DNA of 64,000 nucleotides from Algiphilus sp022763315 (lineage in GTDB: Bacteria; Pseudomonadota; Gammaproteobacteria; Nevskiales; Nevskiaceae), in assembly GCF_965249985.1 (NCBI RefSeq), contig NZ_OZ252280.1; one strand, given 5' to 3'. Of this stretch, positions 24,165-32,800 are shown in pieces. The notes below the pieces were generated by a model that saw only the letters and a program-made list of their open reading frames with translations, was not told the origin of the DNA and made no database searches. Each line of letters opens with the position of its first letter. Positions within the stretch are counted from its first letter, which is position 1. The position numbers were made by a program, and so were the translations under genes.

Positions 24165-26177
24165 CTAGAAGGCATAGCGCAGGCGAATGGCGACTTCATC
24201 CGCCCAGTTGATGCTGCTGATGACGTTGTCGGTTCGATCGCCGTAGAGGTTGCCGTTGACGTAGTTGTAGAAGACCTCAGCGCCGAAGCCGCTGCCGATG
24301 TTCCACTGCAGCAGCGGCTGCACAAGAATGCCGCCCTTGACGTCATACAACGTGGCGAACTCGAAGACATACTTTCTCCCTGGGAAGGGCTGCAAGGCCG
24401 CCAGCACGACGTAGTGCGCGTTGTCGATGCCATCCGCAACCTTGTCCTGTGAGCCGCCATAGCCGCTCAGATGCCGGCCCACCAGGTCACTCTCGCTGCG
24501 GAACTGGTACTGCCCGACGAGATAGGCGGCCGGAAAGGCCGCGGTCCAGCGCGTCCATTTCTCCATGACCAGCGAGGCGATCCACTCGTCCGACTGCAAG
24601 GGCGTGCTCGACAGCGTCGGATTGATGAACTTGCGCTTGGGGGTGTACTGCACCTCCAGGTTGAAGATGATGGCGTTGAGCGCATCAATGCTGCTCTCGG
24701 TGACGTAACTCGCGCCCAGGCCGAAGACGTTCTCGCGGTGGTAATCGCGTTCGATGTAGCCGCGATAGCTGCCACCGGCAGCCACCATCAGCGTATCGAG
24801 CTGATTCTTCAGCTCCTCGACGCTGTTGGCCTCGGTGACGTAGACGTCCTTCAGATCGGGAAACTCTCGAACGGCCTGGTTGAAGCCTTCCAATCCGTTC
24901 AGCCGCGCATCGGCGGCATACTCGAACCATTCGCGCCCGGTATAGACACCGCCTGGTTCCGGGACAAAGGGTGTCTTGCTGAGTGCCTCGCCCGGGTCGG
25001 CGGAATTCCGGCACAAGGTGGGGCTCTCGGTCCCGTCGCAGATCGGCAGCTTGACGGCATAGGCAAGATTGGCGGTCGAACCCAGCCCTCCGGTCAATGG
25101 GCTATTGACCCCACTGCGTGCCCAGCTGAAGGTGCCCAGCGGGTTGTAGCGACTGACGTAGACCGCCTGCCAGCCCCAGCTTCCATAGTCGGACTTGATG
25201 CGCAGGCCGCCGTCGATCTTGCTGTCGTAATCGCCGGAGAAGTAGTTCTCGTAGACCGTGAACTGCGACGGGATGATGTTGAAGGGGGTATTGGGGTTCG
25301 AGAGCACGGTCGGCTGAAACTTGCCGACATAGCTGTCGGCCACGAAGGTGCCCTTCTGATAGGTGGCGCGCACCGACAGCTTCGGCACGCGCTTGTCAGA
25401 GAATTCCTCAAAGGCGCGGTCAAGGATCAGGTGCCGCCGGAAATCCAGTCCATTGGGAAGATCCAAGGTCTGGAAGAAGATCGCCTGCCCCCAGGCGATC
25501 TGCTGATTGCCACCGCGCAGCGTCAGCCCACCGCTGCGGTATTCCATCAGCAGGGCTGGTGCATCGATCATGTAGTCGCGCCCGGCCAATTCCAGCGGGT
25601 TCAGGCTGCGCCCATTGCGGCCCCGGGCCTCGAAATAATTCGGCGGACCGTGATAGAGCGCCGGGTCACCACCGATGATGCCCGTGCCCTGCAGGCCATC
25701 GAGGGAACGCGCATCGAATTCGTCATAGACCGTGGGGTCATAGATGCCGCGCACGCGTCCGACGAAGCGCAGGGATCGACTGAAACGCAGCTGCATCTCC
25801 GACTCACCACGGAGCGCGAGGTAGTTCCAGTTGTCATTGGTCGACGGCACCAGATCGCCACGCCGCAGGGTGTCCGAGAACAAGGGCAGTGGCAGAGCCC
25901 AATTGTTGTTGTCGTTCACCGGAAGGCCGGCGAGGGTCGGGGGCACAAAGGTTTGGCGATCGACAGCAATGTCCTGAAAGCGGTTTGTGCCCTGGTTGTT
26001 CGGGTTCTCCTTGGACGTGGTGCTTGCCGCGGCATCCAGACGGACAAAGGTGCTGAAGGTTGCGTCGTTCCAGATGCGCTCCAACGAGTACATGGCCTGG
26101 GCAGTCGGCAGCACACCCACGACTGCCAGCGTGAAAACAACAGCGCGTGATGCGCGCGAAAAGATGGTTTTAGTCAT
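24165..26177 (-). CDS. DUF1302 outer-membrane protein
   Basis: 670 residues with a signal peptide (about 1-28, ending AQAM). DUF1302 hallmarks: LERIWNDATFSTFVRLDAA near the start, LRGESEMQLRFSRSLRFVGRVRG, QQIAWGQAIFFQTLDLPNGLDFRRH, many beta strands and a C-terminal phenylalanine (RLRYAF). It is probably a beta-barrel channel or receptor for hydrophobic compounds, working with DUF1329 proteins. Ribosome site GGGGGTGA. Operon position: after the YCF48-like gene and before the second DUF1329 gene. Confidence 0.88.
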   Translation of the reverse strand: MTKTIFSRASRAVVFTLAVVGVLPTAQAMYSLERIWNDATFSTFVRLDAAASTTSKENPNNQGTNRFQDIAVDRQTFVPPTLAGLPVNDNNNWALPLPLFSDTLRRGDLVPSTNDNWNYLALRGESEMQLRFSRSLRFVGRVRGIYDPTVYDEFDARSLDGLQGTGIIGGDPALYHGPPNYFEARGRNGRSLNPLELAGRDYMIDAPALLMEYRSGGLTLRGGNQQIAWGQAIFFQTLDLPNGLDFRRHLILDRAFEEFSDKRVPKLSVRATYQKGTFVADSYVGKFQPTVLSNPNTPFNIIPSQFTVYENYFSGDYDSKIDGGLRIKSDYGSWGWQAVYVSRYNPLGTFSWARSGVNSPLTGGLGSTANLAYAVKLPICDGTESPTLCRNSADPGEALSKTPFVPEPGGVYTGREWFEYAADARLNGLEGFNQAVREFPDLKDVYVTEANSVEELKNQLDTLMVAAGGSYRGYIERDYHRENVFGLGASYVTESSIDALNAIIFNLEVQYTPKRKFINPTLSSTPLQSDEWIASLVMEKWTRWTAAFPAAYLVGQYQFRSESDLVGRHLSGYGGSQDKVADGIDNAHYVVLAALQPFPGRKYVFEFATLYDVKGGILVQPLLQWNIGSGFGAEVFYNYVNGNLYGDRTDNVISSINWADEVAIRLRYAF

Positions 26178-26240
26178 AAGTCACCCCCACGCCGGCGCTG
26201 GGCGCGGCGTTCGCAATCACTAGAAAATGGAAATCCGGCG

Positions 26241-27296
26241 CTACTGGATGCGGATGACGCGGCCGCTATGGCCGACGGCCAGCAACGGGCCATCCGCAGA
26301 CACCGATTCGATATCGCTGTACCAGTTCAGGCCAACATCCAGCGCCTGGAGCGCCTGCCAACTCTCGCCACCATCGCGGCTGTAGAGCGCGGTGCGCATA
26401 CCTAGAGCGAAGACCCACTCAGCATCCCTTCGCTCCACAGCCAGCAGATTGGCGCCGGAGGATGGCGTTGGCTTCTGCCGCCAGCTGTTGCCGCCATCGA
26501 TGGTCTTGAGAATCACGCCCTCCTGCCCTACCGCAAAGCCCGAGCCGTCTCGACCGATAGCGATGTCGTGCAGCGTCGGCGCGATAGCGCCCGGTGCCCT
26601 GGTACCACCGTGCACCAGCGCCCAATCCGGCTGATGGGGAGAAGTCTTGAGGATGTACGCCAACTCCCCGGCAATCAGGATGTCGCCATTGGGAAGGATC
26701 TGCACCGCGAACATGGTCGGTTCGGCCAGCGCCCCAGTACGATCTTCGCCACCACCGCGCGCAGCGGCGATGGCCTTCCAATCAGGTGCTGCCGGTTGCC
26801 AGCTGCGACCGTAGTCCGAGGAACGCAGGACGGTACCAAAACCGCCCACTGCCACGGCCGTTCCGTTCTCGTGCAGCGCCACATTGAGCAATCGCTCCTC
26901 CGAGCCCGTCGTCACCGCTTCCCAGGGCTGCCCCCAACGACGAACGAAGGCGACGCCGGACTGTCCGACTGCCAGCACATGCTCCCCTGCCATTGCCACG
27001 GCAAGCAGCGCCTGTTCAGTGTGCGGCGACTCGAGGCTCCAGGTCGCGCCACCATCCTCGGTGATCAGCACCCGCCCCATGCCTCCCACGGCAATGCCAC
27101 GCGCACCTGACATATCAACCGCGAACAAGCGGTCCTGTGCAACGCCGTCGACCAGTACTTCAAAACGTTGATCCAGGGAACCAGCGACGTCGGTTGTGGA
27201 ACGAGTGTGTTGCGAAACCGCATGCGCCTGGCCCAATGCCAGCAGTGCACACAAAGCCACGCGGGCGGGCCTTCCCAAGCGAATGTTCTTTGCCAT
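26241..27296 (-). CDS. Exported YCF48/BNR-like beta-propeller protein
   Basis: 351 residues from the ATG at 27296 (GGAGG with 7-base spacing; the ATGs at 27302 and 27323 are worse). Signal peptide about 1-27 (ending GQAHA). Repeated blades with Asp-box-like motifs ITEDGGATWSLE, RSSDYGRSWQPA, KTIDGGNSWRQK and YSRDGGESWQAL indicate a six- or seven-bladed propeller of the YCF48 (photosystem assembly factor-like) family. In bacteria such genes often accompany RND/MMPL and DUF1302/DUF1329 genes. It is probably a periplasmic assembly or adaptor protein of that system. Confidence 0.87.
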   Translation of the reverse strand: MAKNIRLGRPARVALCALLALGQAHAVSQHTRSTTDVAGSLDQRFEVLVDGVAQDRLFAVDMSGARGIAVGGMGRVLITEDGGATWSLESPHTEQALLAVAMAGEHVLAVGQSGVAFVRRWGQPWEAVTTGSEERLLNVALHENGTAVAVGGFGTVLRSSDYGRSWQPAAPDWKAIAAARGGGEDRTGALAEPTMFAVQILPNGDILIAGELAYILKTSPHQPDWALVHGGTRAPGAIAPTLHDIAIGRDGSGFAVGQEGVILKTIDGGNSWRQKPTPSSGANLLAVERRDAEWVFALGMRTALYSRDGGESWQALQALDVGLNWYSDIESVSADGPLLAVGHSGRVIRIQ

Positions 27297-27352
27297 GGAC
27301 ATCCTCCACCGGAACCGGCGCAATCGCCGGTTCCGGAACTGTTCCGTCGGTG

Positions 27353-28741
27353 TCAGACGCGGCCGAGGGCCTGCTGCGCAGACGTCGTGAGATAGGTGTC
27401 GTACATCCAGTCCTGGTCGATTTCGAACAGACTGCGGATGCCGGACGCCTCATAGGCGTGGTCAAGGCGACTCATGCGCTTGTTTTGCATGTTGTAGCTC
27501 ATGACATAGGTCCAGGACCACGCCGGCGTCTTGCCGTCATGCCCCATCACGACACGATCTCCATCCTGGTAGTAACCGAACGCCGACTCGAAGTTCACCC
27601 ATGGCTTGCCTTGCAGGTCATATCGGATGCAGCCGGTATAGGTGCAGTTCCGGACATCGAACCAGGCCAGACGCTTGCTCACTGGCGCACGCGGATAACC
27701 GGTCGGCGTTGATTCGACGACGGCCACATCTGGGCTCATGGCAAGGGCCACGTCGAAATACTTTTCGTTGCCCGGAATGGTGGGCAGCTGCCAGTTGTCG
27801 TCCTTGATGCCGAAGTTGCCGGTGGTTGCGGTCAGCATCGGCTTGCGCTCAACGATCTTGTAGTTGCCCCAGGTCAGCATGGGATCGCCAGCGGCCCACG
27901 GGTCGGTAAGGAACCAGGTCGCACCCGGGATCAGCGGCTCAAAGCGCTGGTTGGCGGGGAACTGGCGCACACGACGGAACTGCGGCAGGTAGCCGAAGAG
28001 ATCGGGAATCTCCCGCTGGTCGTACTTCCAGATACTCAGGAAGGAGGTGCCCTTCACATCCTCAGAGGATTCGAAGTAGGCATTCTGGCGGCGGATTTCA
28101 TCGGTATGCCCGCGGAATGCCTTGCCGTCGATACGCGCCTGCATCTGCAGTTCCACCCAGGCGAAATCGTAGGCGTACTGCTGGCTGCCGTCGCCGGCGA
28201 AGTCCACCTGACGCACCGCATAGAGATTGGCGTCGGCGCGCCCCCAACTCAGTGCCGCATTGGCCTGGATCTCGTTGGCGTTCCTGGGGCTGGGGAAGGG
28301 AAAACCGCCCTTCCAGTTGCCGTTGTCGGAGCCGACCACATTGCCGTTGGCATCGAACTTGGCGTAATAGCCTTCCGCCAGATTCTTCTGTGTCTTTTCC
28401 AGATTGGGGTTGGTGAACATCCGGGTAAGGTCCGTCTCTGGCGGACCGATGGTGAAACGGCGGCCATCCTCGCGGACCTGTTGGATGATGCAGGGGTCGA
28501 GCAGATGCTCGACATGCTCCAGATTCTCCTTGGTGATGACATCACCGACGGAAATCTTGCCCTTGGTCTGCGCTTCGATCGAGAAGGCCTCGTCGGGGTA
28601 GGCCTTAGTCAGATCGAGCATCAGTGCGTCCTTGGCCCAAATCTTCTCGAGCGGCAGCAAGACGCCGGCACCCAGGCCAAGGGCCATGTTCTGCATGAGC
28701 TTGCGACGCGTGTAATCGACGTCATATTTGCGAATTCTCAC
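27353..28741 (-). CDS. DUF1329 exported protein (copy 1)
   Basis: 462 residues from a GTG at 28741 with a strong GGAGGAG ribosome site. Twin-arginine-like leader (DYTRRKLMQNMALGLGAGVLL, about 9-29). DUF1329 blocks: GYLPQFRRVRQFPANQRFEP, WGNYKIVERKPMLTATTGNF, DVRNCTYTGCIRYDLQGKP and AWSWTYVMSYN. It shares layout and long identical stretches with the protein at 22771, so the two are paralogues inside one operon and may handle different ligands or form a pair. Likely a periplasmic carrier of hydrophobic molecules. Confidence 0.88.
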   Translation of the reverse strand: MRIRKYDVDYTRRKLMQNMALGLGAGVLLPLEKIWAKDALMLDLTKAYPDEAFSIEAQTKGKISVGDVITKENLEHVEHLLDPCIIQQVREDGRRFTIGPPETDLTRMFTNPNLEKTQKNLAEGYYAKFDANGNVVGSDNGNWKGGFPFPSPRNANEIQANAALSWGRADANLYAVRQVDFAGDGSQQYAYDFAWVELQMQARIDGKAFRGHTDEIRRQNAYFESSEDVKGTSFLSIWKYDQREIPDLFGYLPQFRRVRQFPANQRFEPLIPGATWFLTDPWAAGDPMLTWGNYKIVERKPMLTATTGNFGIKDDNWQLPTIPGNEKYFDVALAMSPDVAVVESTPTGYPRAPVSKRLAWFDVRNCTYTGCIRYDLQGKPWVNFESAFGYYQDGDRVVMGHDGKTPAWSWTYVMSYNMQNKRMSRLDHAYEASGIRSLFEIDQDWMYDTYLTTSAQQALGRV

Positions 28742-28799
28742 AGTCTCCTCCGTACGCTTTGTGCGTTTACTGTTGTGGGGTCAGGGGTCAGACCCCGTC

Positions 28800-31268
28800 C
28801 TAGGCGTGCTGGTAGGCAGCCGGGCCGGGGTCACGAAACTTCGAGAGGTCGACGCTTTCGCCGACGATGAGGTCATCACGGGCAGCGAACTTTGGCTTCA
28901 GGAACCACATCAGCAGCGGGAGGACTACCAGTGCCAGGACCATGTTGATGAGCATGATCGCCGCCAAGAGCAGGCCCATATCCGCCGTGAACTTGAGGTC
29001 GGACAGGAAGTACCAGGGCAGGATGCCCACCAGCATGATTCCCGCGGTGAACATGATCGCCTTGCCGGTGGTGGTCATTGCGTTGTGGATCGCCTTGGCC
29101 CAATCGCCTTCCTTCGCGGAGTACTCCTCGCAAATGCGCGACAGCAGGTAGAAGCCGTAGTCAATCCCCACCCCTACACCCAGCACCGCCACCATCACCG
29201 AATTGATGTCGAGACCGATACCCATCATGTGCATGGCCGCGGTGAGATAGAAGTTCGCGAGGGTGACCGGAACCAGCACCACGAGCGCCGCCACGGTAGA
29301 CCGATAGGCAAAGGTCGCAATGACAAAGATCGCCGCGGCCAGTAGGAGAAGGATCAACCAGTGATAACGTTCCACCACCGAATTCATCGACTCTTGGAGC
29401 GCGATGGTTCCGGTCGCAAGCCCTGCTGCGAGTCGCAGCGAAATGCCTTCGTACTCCCCGTCACCCCCGCTCACCTGATCGATGGCGTACCGTGCGGAGG
29501 CCAGCGCACCGTCAATGGTTGCCTGCGTGTTATCGCGATAGAACAAGGAGATGGTCGAGTTCTGGAACTTGAAGTCGGCCACCTGCGAGAAGTTGAGCGG
29601 GTTCTGGCCGAAGGTGATGGCCATGGCTGCGGCGCCCACGGCCTGATTGGAGTGGTCCAGTGGCAGCCACTTCGGATGTCCGCCTGAATACAGGCGGTTG
29701 CCTTCTTCCATGAAATCGGCGAAGGAACGTGTCACGCGCGCGGGTAGCCCGCCTTCTCCCGCGCCTTCCTCGGCCAGGCGCTGGATTTCCTTGGAAAGCC
29801 GGTAGGCTTCAAGCGTGCGCGCCGTCCTGGGCGTACTGTCGTCATCCTTCGATTCCAGGATGATCTCAAGCGAGTTGACGCCGGGGAAATGATCGTTCAC
29901 GGCCCGGACCCCCTGGTTGTATTCGGAGTCTTGCCAGAGCAGATTGCTGCCCTCCACGGGGTTCCCGATCTTGATCTGCAGGGCAATCACAATGGCCGCT
30001 AGAGAAAGCGCTACCGTCGCCAAGCCCGTGACGCGCGCGGCCTTACCCGTTACGAGGCCACTAAGCCCACTCAAGGCTCGTCGCTGCAGGGCGTGCACGC
30101 CGGAGCCCGTATCCTGCGAGGTCAAGCGCTGGATGTTGCGTGGGGTCGGCAGATAGGACAGCAAGATCGCGATCAGAATGACGCCTGTCGGAATCAGACA
30201 AAGCGCCCAGAAGCCGGCAAAGAGTGCGAAACGTTGCATCGCCGGGATGGGCGCAAGCCCGATGAAGAGAATGCCGAGGGCGTCCGTGATGATGCCAAGC
30301 ACACTGGGGGCCAGCATCACCCCCATGGTGATCTCGGCAGAACGGCGCTTGTCGCCGATCTCCGAAAGGATTTCGTAGTAGCGGTCGGTGAACTGCACGC
30401 AGTGTGAGAAAGAGCGCGCCACCAGCAGCAAGGGCACGATCATCAGCAGCGGGTCGATAGGCGCCCCGATCCAGCCGATTAGGCCGAAGCCCCAAATGGC
30501 GGAGACCACGCTGACCACAATGGGAACCGTGATGCCCGCGGTATTGCGCACATAGAAGACCAGCGCGGCAATCAGCAGCCCGATGGTGATGGCAAAGATG
30601 AGATAGGTCTGCTCCTGCAGCGCATAGACCCAGCCCGTCAAGGTGGGCTGGCCAATGACGTGAATCTCGTGTTGAGCATCGCGACCCTGTTCCGCCAGCG
30701 CCTGTGCCTGAGCGAACAGCACCTCGTAGTCCAGTTGATGTTCATAGAAGGACGCACTAATCAACGTAGCGGTGCTGTCCTGCGATACGAGGTAATTGCG
30801 CGACACCGGGGAGCGATCAACACGAAGATGGAAATCGTCGAGCTCGGCCTGGTCGGTGGGCACCGAATCCCCCATCAAGGGCCGCATATTGATGCCGTAA
30901 GGTGTTGCCTCGGCGTAACGCGCTTTTTCGGTGGTGATGGAAAGGATCGTGTCGGGGTTGACGGCCGGCAGCAGATGGAAGGCGCGGGTGAGATCCCAGA
31001 CCTTCTGCAGCGTTTCCGTGTTGTATAGCGTCTCCCCATCGGTGCGTTTGACCATCAGCACCAGCGTGAGCGGATCCCCGAAGTTGGGATGCTCAAGGAA
31101 GGTCTGCACGAAGGGGTCATCCGCCGGCAGCAAGTCCGAGAAGATGGTGCGGATCTCTACCCGCGGAAGGCCGGCGGCGAAAGCCACTGTCATGGCCAGA
31201 AAAAGCACGGTGACCACGCTGCGGTGACCAATAACCCAACGCGCAATCCGAAATCTCAATGCATTCAT
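28800..31268 (-). CDS. RND superfamily (MMPL-type) exporter
   Basis: 822 residues, two repeats, each with one membrane helix, a large periplasmic domain and five further helices (about 12 helices in all). Landmarks are FSDLLPADDPFVQTF near residue 43, VARSFSHCVQFTDRYYEIL in the first half and VGVGIDYGFYLLSRICEEY in the second, the latter the proton-relay region. It belongs to the MMPL/hydrophobe exporter group rather than HAE drug pumps. It probably moves lipids or hydrocarbons between inner membrane and periplasm together with the DUF1302/DUF1329/YCF48 proteins. First gene of the operon; GGAAGG ribosome site. Confidence 0.9.
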   Translation of the reverse strand: MNALRFRIARWVIGHRSVVTVLFLAMTVAFAAGLPRVEIRTIFSDLLPADDPFVQTFLEHPNFGDPLTLVLMVKRTDGETLYNTETLQKVWDLTRAFHLLPAVNPDTILSITTEKARYAEATPYGINMRPLMGDSVPTDQAELDDFHLRVDRSPVSRNYLVSQDSTATLISASFYEHQLDYEVLFAQAQALAEQGRDAQHEIHVIGQPTLTGWVYALQEQTYLIFAITIGLLIAALVFYVRNTAGITVPIVVSVVSAIWGFGLIGWIGAPIDPLLMIVPLLLVARSFSHCVQFTDRYYEILSEIGDKRRSAEITMGVMLAPSVLGIITDALGILFIGLAPIPAMQRFALFAGFWALCLIPTGVILIAILLSYLPTPRNIQRLTSQDTGSGVHALQRRALSGLSGLVTGKAARVTGLATVALSLAAIVIALQIKIGNPVEGSNLLWQDSEYNQGVRAVNDHFPGVNSLEIILESKDDDSTPRTARTLEAYRLSKEIQRLAEEGAGEGGLPARVTRSFADFMEEGNRLYSGGHPKWLPLDHSNQAVGAAAMAITFGQNPLNFSQVADFKFQNSTISLFYRDNTQATIDGALASARYAIDQVSGGDGEYEGISLRLAAGLATGTIALQESMNSVVERYHWLILLLLAAAIFVIATFAYRSTVAALVVLVPVTLANFYLTAAMHMMGIGLDINSVMVAVLGVGVGIDYGFYLLSRICEEYSAKEGDWAKAIHNAMTTTGKAIMFTAGIMLVGILPWYFLSDLKFTADMGLLLAAIMLINMVLALVVLPLLMWFLKPKFAARDDLIVGESVDLSKFRDPGPAAYQHA

Positions 31269-31823
31269 CGCCTTCCCATCTCTTGTGGTTTTCTGTCACG
31301 GCAAGGAAGAACCGCACTGCTCCAATTGCGGACGGCGTCAATGCAGCTATGGCGCAGTGACGGCGGCTGCAAAGGAATCACGGTCTGTTCTTGCTCCTCC
31401 TGGCTCTTCGGCTGCCGGCCTCCGGTCAACTCGCAACCGGGCTGGTCGATTGCCCGTCTCCTTCTCTGTCCGAGCAGTAGAGCAAAGGCCCGTGCCTGAG
31501 AAACCTCCCGATAGGAAGGTCTTTAGTGCATCCCTCCAACCCTGACGAAAGGAGGGCTCGGACTGACGAAGGGAGGGGCGTACCGCGCGAATAATCAAGA
31601 AGGCAGTGACGTAAGGCGCAACCGTCTTGGCTGGCAAGCCATCGACCTGTGCTCCGGCCTTGGAGGAAAGAAGGGCCGTGCACCACAACGCATTTTCGCC
31701 AGCCACAGCCGCCACCCGCTTCGCGCGATCAAGGCTCGAACGCATAGAGATGCAGGGATGTTTGGTATGGGAAGCGAGAGGCGTTGCGCTGCACCGCCGC
31801 AACCCATCCCCCTTCGCAGTGAT
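31269..31823. other. 555-bp intergenic region upstream of the RND operon
   Basis: I see no convincing gene here; short frames on both strands lack ribosome sites and recognisable domains. The region holds the promoter area of the RND operon, including the tandem repeat at 31542-31577 and an AT-richer stretch around 31581-31592. CTGTCACGG occurs at 31286-31294, but without a sigma-54 core nearby. Confidence 0.5.
31542..31577. promoter_or_regulatory. Tandem 15-bp operator-like repeat upstream of the RND/DUF1329 operon
   Basis: CTGACGAAAGGAGGG (31542-31556) and CTGACGAAGGGAGGG (31563-31577) differ at one base and are 21 bp apart, two helical turns, as for a protein bound on one face of DNA. The 11-bp core CGAAAGGAGGG recurs at 32806-32816 and, slightly changed, at 21925 and 37572. 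Confidence 0.6.
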
Positions 31824-32216
31824 TCAGACGCGCGGGCGGCGCTGCATCAACTGCCGGAGCCGTTCGGTTTCACGCGCGGTCTCCCGCAACCGTCGCCGAA
31901 GCGCGCGGATTTCTCCTTGCGCTTGCAAGAGGTAGTGGACGGGCACGTGCGGCTCGACATCTGTCGCTTGAACAGAGGGGGCTTGCTGATAGCGCTTACG
32001 CCAGCGAAATAGCTGGTGCGGCGGAATACCGTAGTGACGCGCCACGGAGGACGCCGACACCCCGGGCAACAGACTTTGCTCGACGATAAAGCGCTTTTCG
32101 GCCTCCGACCAATGCCTGCGCGACGGAGGCACCGAGGCCCTTGAAATGCTGGGCAGCCGCGACGCCAGCTGGTCTACACCAGCTGGCTGCAGTTGCATCT
32201 GAGATGATTCCGGCAC
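31824..32216 (-). CDS. Orphan transposase-like helix-turn-helix protein (IS3/IS66 OrfA type)
   Basis: 130 residues from a GTG at 32216 (GGTGAG upstream). The core RRHWSEAEKRFIVEQSLLPGVSASSVARHYGIPPHQLFRWRKRYQQ (residues about 33-79, quoted by its ends RRHWSEAEKRF and HQLFRWRKRY) is the HTH of IS3/IS66 first-frame proteins, followed by a coiled coil (about 100-125: EIRALRRRLRETARETERLRQL). No second transposase gene or terminal repeats are visible. It starts 17 bp after the rubredoxin stop and reads as the last gene of that operon. It may be an insertion-sequence remnant or a protein recruited for regulation. Confidence 0.7.
   Translation of the reverse strand: MPESSQMQLQPAGVDQLASRLPSISRASVPPSRRHWSEAEKRFIVEQSLLPGVSASSVARHYGIPPHQLFRWRKRYQQAPSVQATDVEPHVPVHYLLQAQGEIRALRRRLRETARETERLRQLMQRRPRV
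32164..32187. repeat. Perfect 10-bp inverted repeat inside the start of the HTH gene
   Basis: GCCAGCTGGT-CTAC-ACCAGCTGGC pairs perfectly with a 4-nt loop. It lies 46 bp beyond the rubredoxin stop codon and about 30 bp into the HTH coding region, with no T-run. It could end or protect the rubredoxin message, limit translation of the HTH gene, or act as an operator. Confidence 0.6.
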
Positions 32217-32232
32217 GAGTGCTCACCCAGCC

Positions 32233-32430
32233 CTAGATCAGTTCCATCTCAAAGTCGGACTTGGGCGCCGCGCAATCCGGGCAAATCCAGTCCTCAGGCA
32301 CATCTTCCCAGGCCGTTCCTGGCGGAATACCGTCAGCGGGCATGCCCTCGGCCTCGTCGTAGATGAAACCACAAACCACACATGCCCAGCGTCGGCTCGG
32401 TGCCGCCTGCTTCGCGAGAGATACCGTCAT
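32233..32430 (-). CDS. rubA: Rubredoxin, AlkG2 type (electron donor to AlkB)
   Basis: 65 residues from the ATG at 32430, which shares a base with the upstream stop (TGATG). Two CxxC pairs bind one iron: CVVCGFIYDEAEG near residue 17 and CPDCAAPKSDFE near residue 50. The CVVCGFIYDE and CPDC-APKSDFE forms are those of AlkG2-type rubredoxins, which pass electrons to alkane hydroxylases. A short N-terminal extension precedes the domain. It is coupled to the AlkG1-type rubredoxin gene. No rubredoxin reductase gene is in the window. Confidence 0.93.
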   Translation of the reverse strand: MTVSLAKQAAPSRRWACVVCGFIYDEAEGMPADGIPPGTAWEDVPEDWICPDCAAPKSDFEMELI

Positions 32431-32654
32431 CACTTGGCAACCTCAGCATAGGCTTCGCCTTCGGCCGCTAGTTCCGCATCACCGCCTTCCAGAATGAAGT
32501 CCGCTTTGTCGCGGACCGCACAATCTGGGCAGAACCAGTCATCGGGAATCTGCTCCCAGGTCGTACCGGGCGCGAAGCCTTCGTGCGGTTCGCCCAATGC
32601 CTCATCGTAGATGTACCCACAACCGGGACAGTGAAATCTTCTTGCCGGCATCAT
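32430..32654 (-). CDS. Rubredoxin, AlkG1 type
   Basis: 74 residues; start at 32654 or 32651 with GGAGG upstream. Iron ligands in CPGCGYIYDEALG (near residue 9) and CPDCAVRDKADF (near residue 42). The AVRDK-DF ending marks AlkG1-type rubredoxins, which in tested cases do not replace AlkG2 in supporting AlkB. An acidic tail of about 20 residues follows. It is the first gene of a short operon with the AlkG2-type rubredoxin and the HTH protein, divergent from the AlkS-like regulator. Confidence 0.92.
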   Translation of the reverse strand: MMPARRFHCPGCGYIYDEALGEPHEGFAPGTTWEQIPDDWFCPDCAVRDKADFILEGGDAELAAEGEAYAEVAK

Positions 32655-32800
32655 CGGCCTCCTATGTTCTATCGCGTGCCCTACCGCTAATGGAATCGCG
32701 GGCCGCTCACTGCGCGCCCGTAGTGAATTACAACGCGCGTGATCGCCTCGTATCGCCTACCCAAAGAGAGGGATCGCATCGCTACAATCAAGCCCCTTCC

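Noticed and set aside
31347..31802. 151-codon frame in the long gap upstream of the RND operon
   Set aside because: No ribosome site, no motif, atypical composition, and it runs through the tandem operator-like repeat.
31824..32216. A complete insertion sequence around the transposase-like gene
   Set aside because: No DDE transposase frame, no terminal inverted repeats bounding it and no target duplication could be found; only the HTH gene is present.
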